Origin: Chamaesiphon sp.
GTDB taxonomy: Bacteria; Cyanobacteriota; Cyanobacteriia; Cyanobacteriales; Chamaesiphonaceae
Direction: 5' to 3'
DNA length: 7,349 nt
NCBI GenBank assembly: GCA_026786125.1
Contig: JAJAYU010000113.1
Location: 1 to 7,349 of the forward strand
Shown: positions 5,827-7,349 of the stretch, piece by piece
How the letters are laid out: each line of letters opens with the position of its first letter
Numbering within the stretch: position 1 is the first letter of the stretch
The notes under the pieces: generated by a model
Databases searched by the model: none
What the model saw: only the letters and a program-made list of their open reading frames with translations
Told to the model about the DNA's origin: nothing
Translations under genes and position numbers: made by a program

Positions 5827-7349
5827 ATGCCAAAGCAAATAATTATTGCGGAGCAACACCGCATTGGTGCCGTATTTGGGGAAGACCAAATTCAAGAGTT
5901 GGTAGTAGCGACCGGACAACATCAGGTCAGTGATATCTATCTTGGCATCGTCGAAAATGTGTTGCAAGGGATTGATGCTGCTTTTATCAACATCGGCGAC
6001 CCGTCTCGGAATGGATTTATCCACGTTACTGATTTAGGCCCACTCCGACTTAGACGTAGTGCTGGTTCGATTACTGAATTGCTTGCACCACAGCAAAAAG
6101 TGCTAGTGCAGATCATGAAGGAACCAACGGGCAATAAAGGCCCTCGGTTGACTGGGAATGTCAGTTTGCCAGGTCGTTATGTCGTGTTGATTCCGTTTGG
6201 TAAAGGTGTAAATCTATCCAGACGAATTCGATCTGAAGGTGAGCGCAATCGGCTCAGAGCTTTAGCTGTGCTATCCAAGCCTGCTGGCATGGGTCTATTG
6301 GTGCGGACAGAAGCAGAAGGTACCACCGAAGATGCGATTCTAGAGGATCTAGATCAACTTCAAAAGCAGTGGGAAACCGTTCAGCAGGATGCGAATACTA
6401 CCCGCGCTCCAGCTTTGCTCAATCGCGATGATGACTTTATTCAGCGCGTGCTGCGAGACATGTACGCTGATGATGTCAATCGGATCGTCGTAGACTCTCA
6501 ACAGGGACTCAAGCGAGTCAAGCAGACGCTCCAGGGCTGGAATGATGGTCAATTACCAGCGGGTGTAGTTGTCGATCAACATCGAGAACGTCAACCAATT
6601 CTAGAATATTTCCGCGTCAATGCGGCGATTAGGGAAGCATTAAAACCCAGAGTAGATCTGCCTTCTGGTGGGTATATTATCATCGAGCCGACGGAAGCTT
6701 TGACAGTAGTGGATGTCAACTCTGGTTCCTTCACTCGATCGAATACCTCCCGCGAAACGGTACTATGGACAAACTGCGAAGCAGCAACTGAAATCGCCCG
6801 CCAGATGCGACTGCGGAATATTGCAGGGGTAATCATCATCGATTTTATCGATATGGATTATCGCAAAGATCAACTGCAAGTGCTCGAACACTTTAACAAG
6901 CAACTAAGGGTTGATAAAGCTAGACCTCAAATTGCCCAATTATCCGAACTCGGCTTAGTCGAACTCACCCGCAAACGCCAGGGTCAAAATATTTACGAGC
7001 TATTTGGTGAGACTTGCTCCACATGTGGCGGTTTAGGACATTTAGCCCATGTGCCTGGGGAAGCTGTCTATGATGTAAATGGCGAAGCGGTGGCCGTTTC
7101 ATTGGTTTCGACATCACCCCAGCGCGAATATCGCGGTCGCAGCAATACTGAGAATAGTTCGACCTCCGGTAGAAGTTTGACTAGAGGACCACGCCGGAAC
7201 GATCGAACCTTACCAGATCTACGTCAACCAATACCAACTCCAGAAGTCTGGGATGCTTTTGGTCAAGAAGGCGCGGAAAGTGGAGCTGATTTCAACCTCG
7301 TCAATCATCCTAGCTATCAAGAGCAAAATGGAGGCAAAAAACGCCGCCG
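5827..7349 (+). CDS. rne: Ribonuclease E/G, 3' end cut by window edge
   Basis: The frame is open from ATG 5827 to the right edge, 507 codons without a stop. The endonuclease cleaves AU-rich single-stranded RNA and drives mRNA decay and rRNA/tRNA processing. An S1 RNA-binding domain spans roughly residues 35-118 (VSDIYLGIVENVLQGIDAAF, NGFIHVTDL). The 5'-sensor region follows, with LLVRTEAEG (Arg160-Thr161, matching Arg169-Thr170 of E. coli). The DNase I-like catalytic part carries Asp296 in VVDVNSG and Asp339 in IIIDFIDM; their 43-residue spacing equals that of E. coli Asp303/Asp346. The zinc-link CSTCGG (Cys397, Cys400) completes the core by about residue 405. The tail from about 412 is polar, rich in Ser, Arg and Gln and of low complexity, and ends within KKRR at the edge. 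Cyanobacterial RNase E has a short tail ending in an Arg-rich PNPase-binding motif; that part is outside the window. The start is fixed by a good Shine-Dalgarno and an in-frame TGA just upstream. Confidence 0.96.
   Translation, partial: MPKQIIIAEQHRIGAVFGEDQIQELVVATGQHQVSDIYLGIVENVLQGIDAAFINIGDPSRNGFIHVTDLGPLRLRRSAGSITELLAPQQKVLVQIMKEPTGNKGPRLTGNVSLPGRYVVLIPFGKGVNLSRRIRSEGERNRLRALAVLSKPAGMGLLVRTEAEGTTEDAILEDLDQLQKQWETVQQDANTTRAPALLNRDDDFIQRVLRDMYADDVNRIVVDSQQGLKRVKQTLQGWNDGQLPAGVVVDQHRERQPILEYFRVNAAIREALKPRVDLPSGGYIIIEPTEALTVVDVNSGSFTRSNTSRETVLWTNCEAATEIARQMRLRNIAGVIIIDFIDMDYRKDQLQVLEHFNKQLRVDKARPQIAQLSELGLVELTRKRQGQNIYELFGETCSTCGGLGHLAHVPGEAVYDVNGEAVAVSLVSTSPQREYRGRSNTENSSTSGRSLTRGPRRNDRTLPDLRQPIPTPEVWDAFGQEGAESGADFNLVNHPSYQEQNGGKKRR

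Noticed and set aside
5788..6839. Four minus-strand frames opposite rne
   Set aside because: Antisense shadows of a well-conserved catalytic domain, with no ribosome-binding sites or motifs.
1..7349. CRISPR array, tRNA, rRNA, toxin-antitoxin or defence system
   Set aside because: No regularly spaced direct repeats, no cloverleaf-like segments and no defence-type protein motifs were seen on either strand.

Overview
The window looks like a chromosomal segment of a cyanobacterium. The reasons are the frequent GATCG/CGATCG words (with two perfect HIP1 octamers GCGATCGC), moderately AT-rich composition, an RNase E/G of cyanobacterial type (compact catalytic part followed by a divergent polar tail), an ARC6-like IMS-domain protein, and a GTAGGTTGGGTT-type dispersed repeat. 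The genus cannot be fixed from the sequence alone.

Layout. Minus strand, left part: a multi-spanning membrane protein cut by the left edge (1-437); a single-pass membrane protein with a C-terminal IMS (DUF4101/ARC6-like) domain (657-1748); and a von Willebrand factor A-like lipoprotein (1802-3175). The last two are 53 bp apart and probably co-transcribed, lipoprotein first. Positions 3176-3470 form a divergent regulatory gap. Plus strand, right part: a PrxQ/Bcp-type peroxiredoxin broken by one in-frame TAA seven codons from its start-proximal side of the catalytic Cys (3471-3923); a MITE-like palindromic repeat (3929-4039); a complete group I cysteine desulfurase (4086-5261); a 565-bp gap without a convincing protein gene; and the first 507 codons of RNase E/G (5827 to the right edge).

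How the parts may work together. The cysteine desulfurase supplies persulfide sulfur for Fe-S clusters and thiolated cofactors, and RNase E starts mRNA decay. The peroxiredoxin, if it were intact, would remove peroxides. The VWA lipoprotein and the IMS-domain protein both place globular domains at the cell envelope and may act together, but their partners and process are unknown.

The most notable unexplained stretch is the gap before rne. A near-consensus promoter (TTGAGA, 17-bp spacer, TATAAT) overlaps the end of the desulfurase gene and points into a region with several hairpins, including a long one at 5403-5432. A further imperfect stem-loop lies just upstream of the rne Shine-Dalgarno. 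This fits either a long structured rne leader or an independent small RNA. No CRISPR array, tRNA, rRNA or intact insertion sequence was seen.
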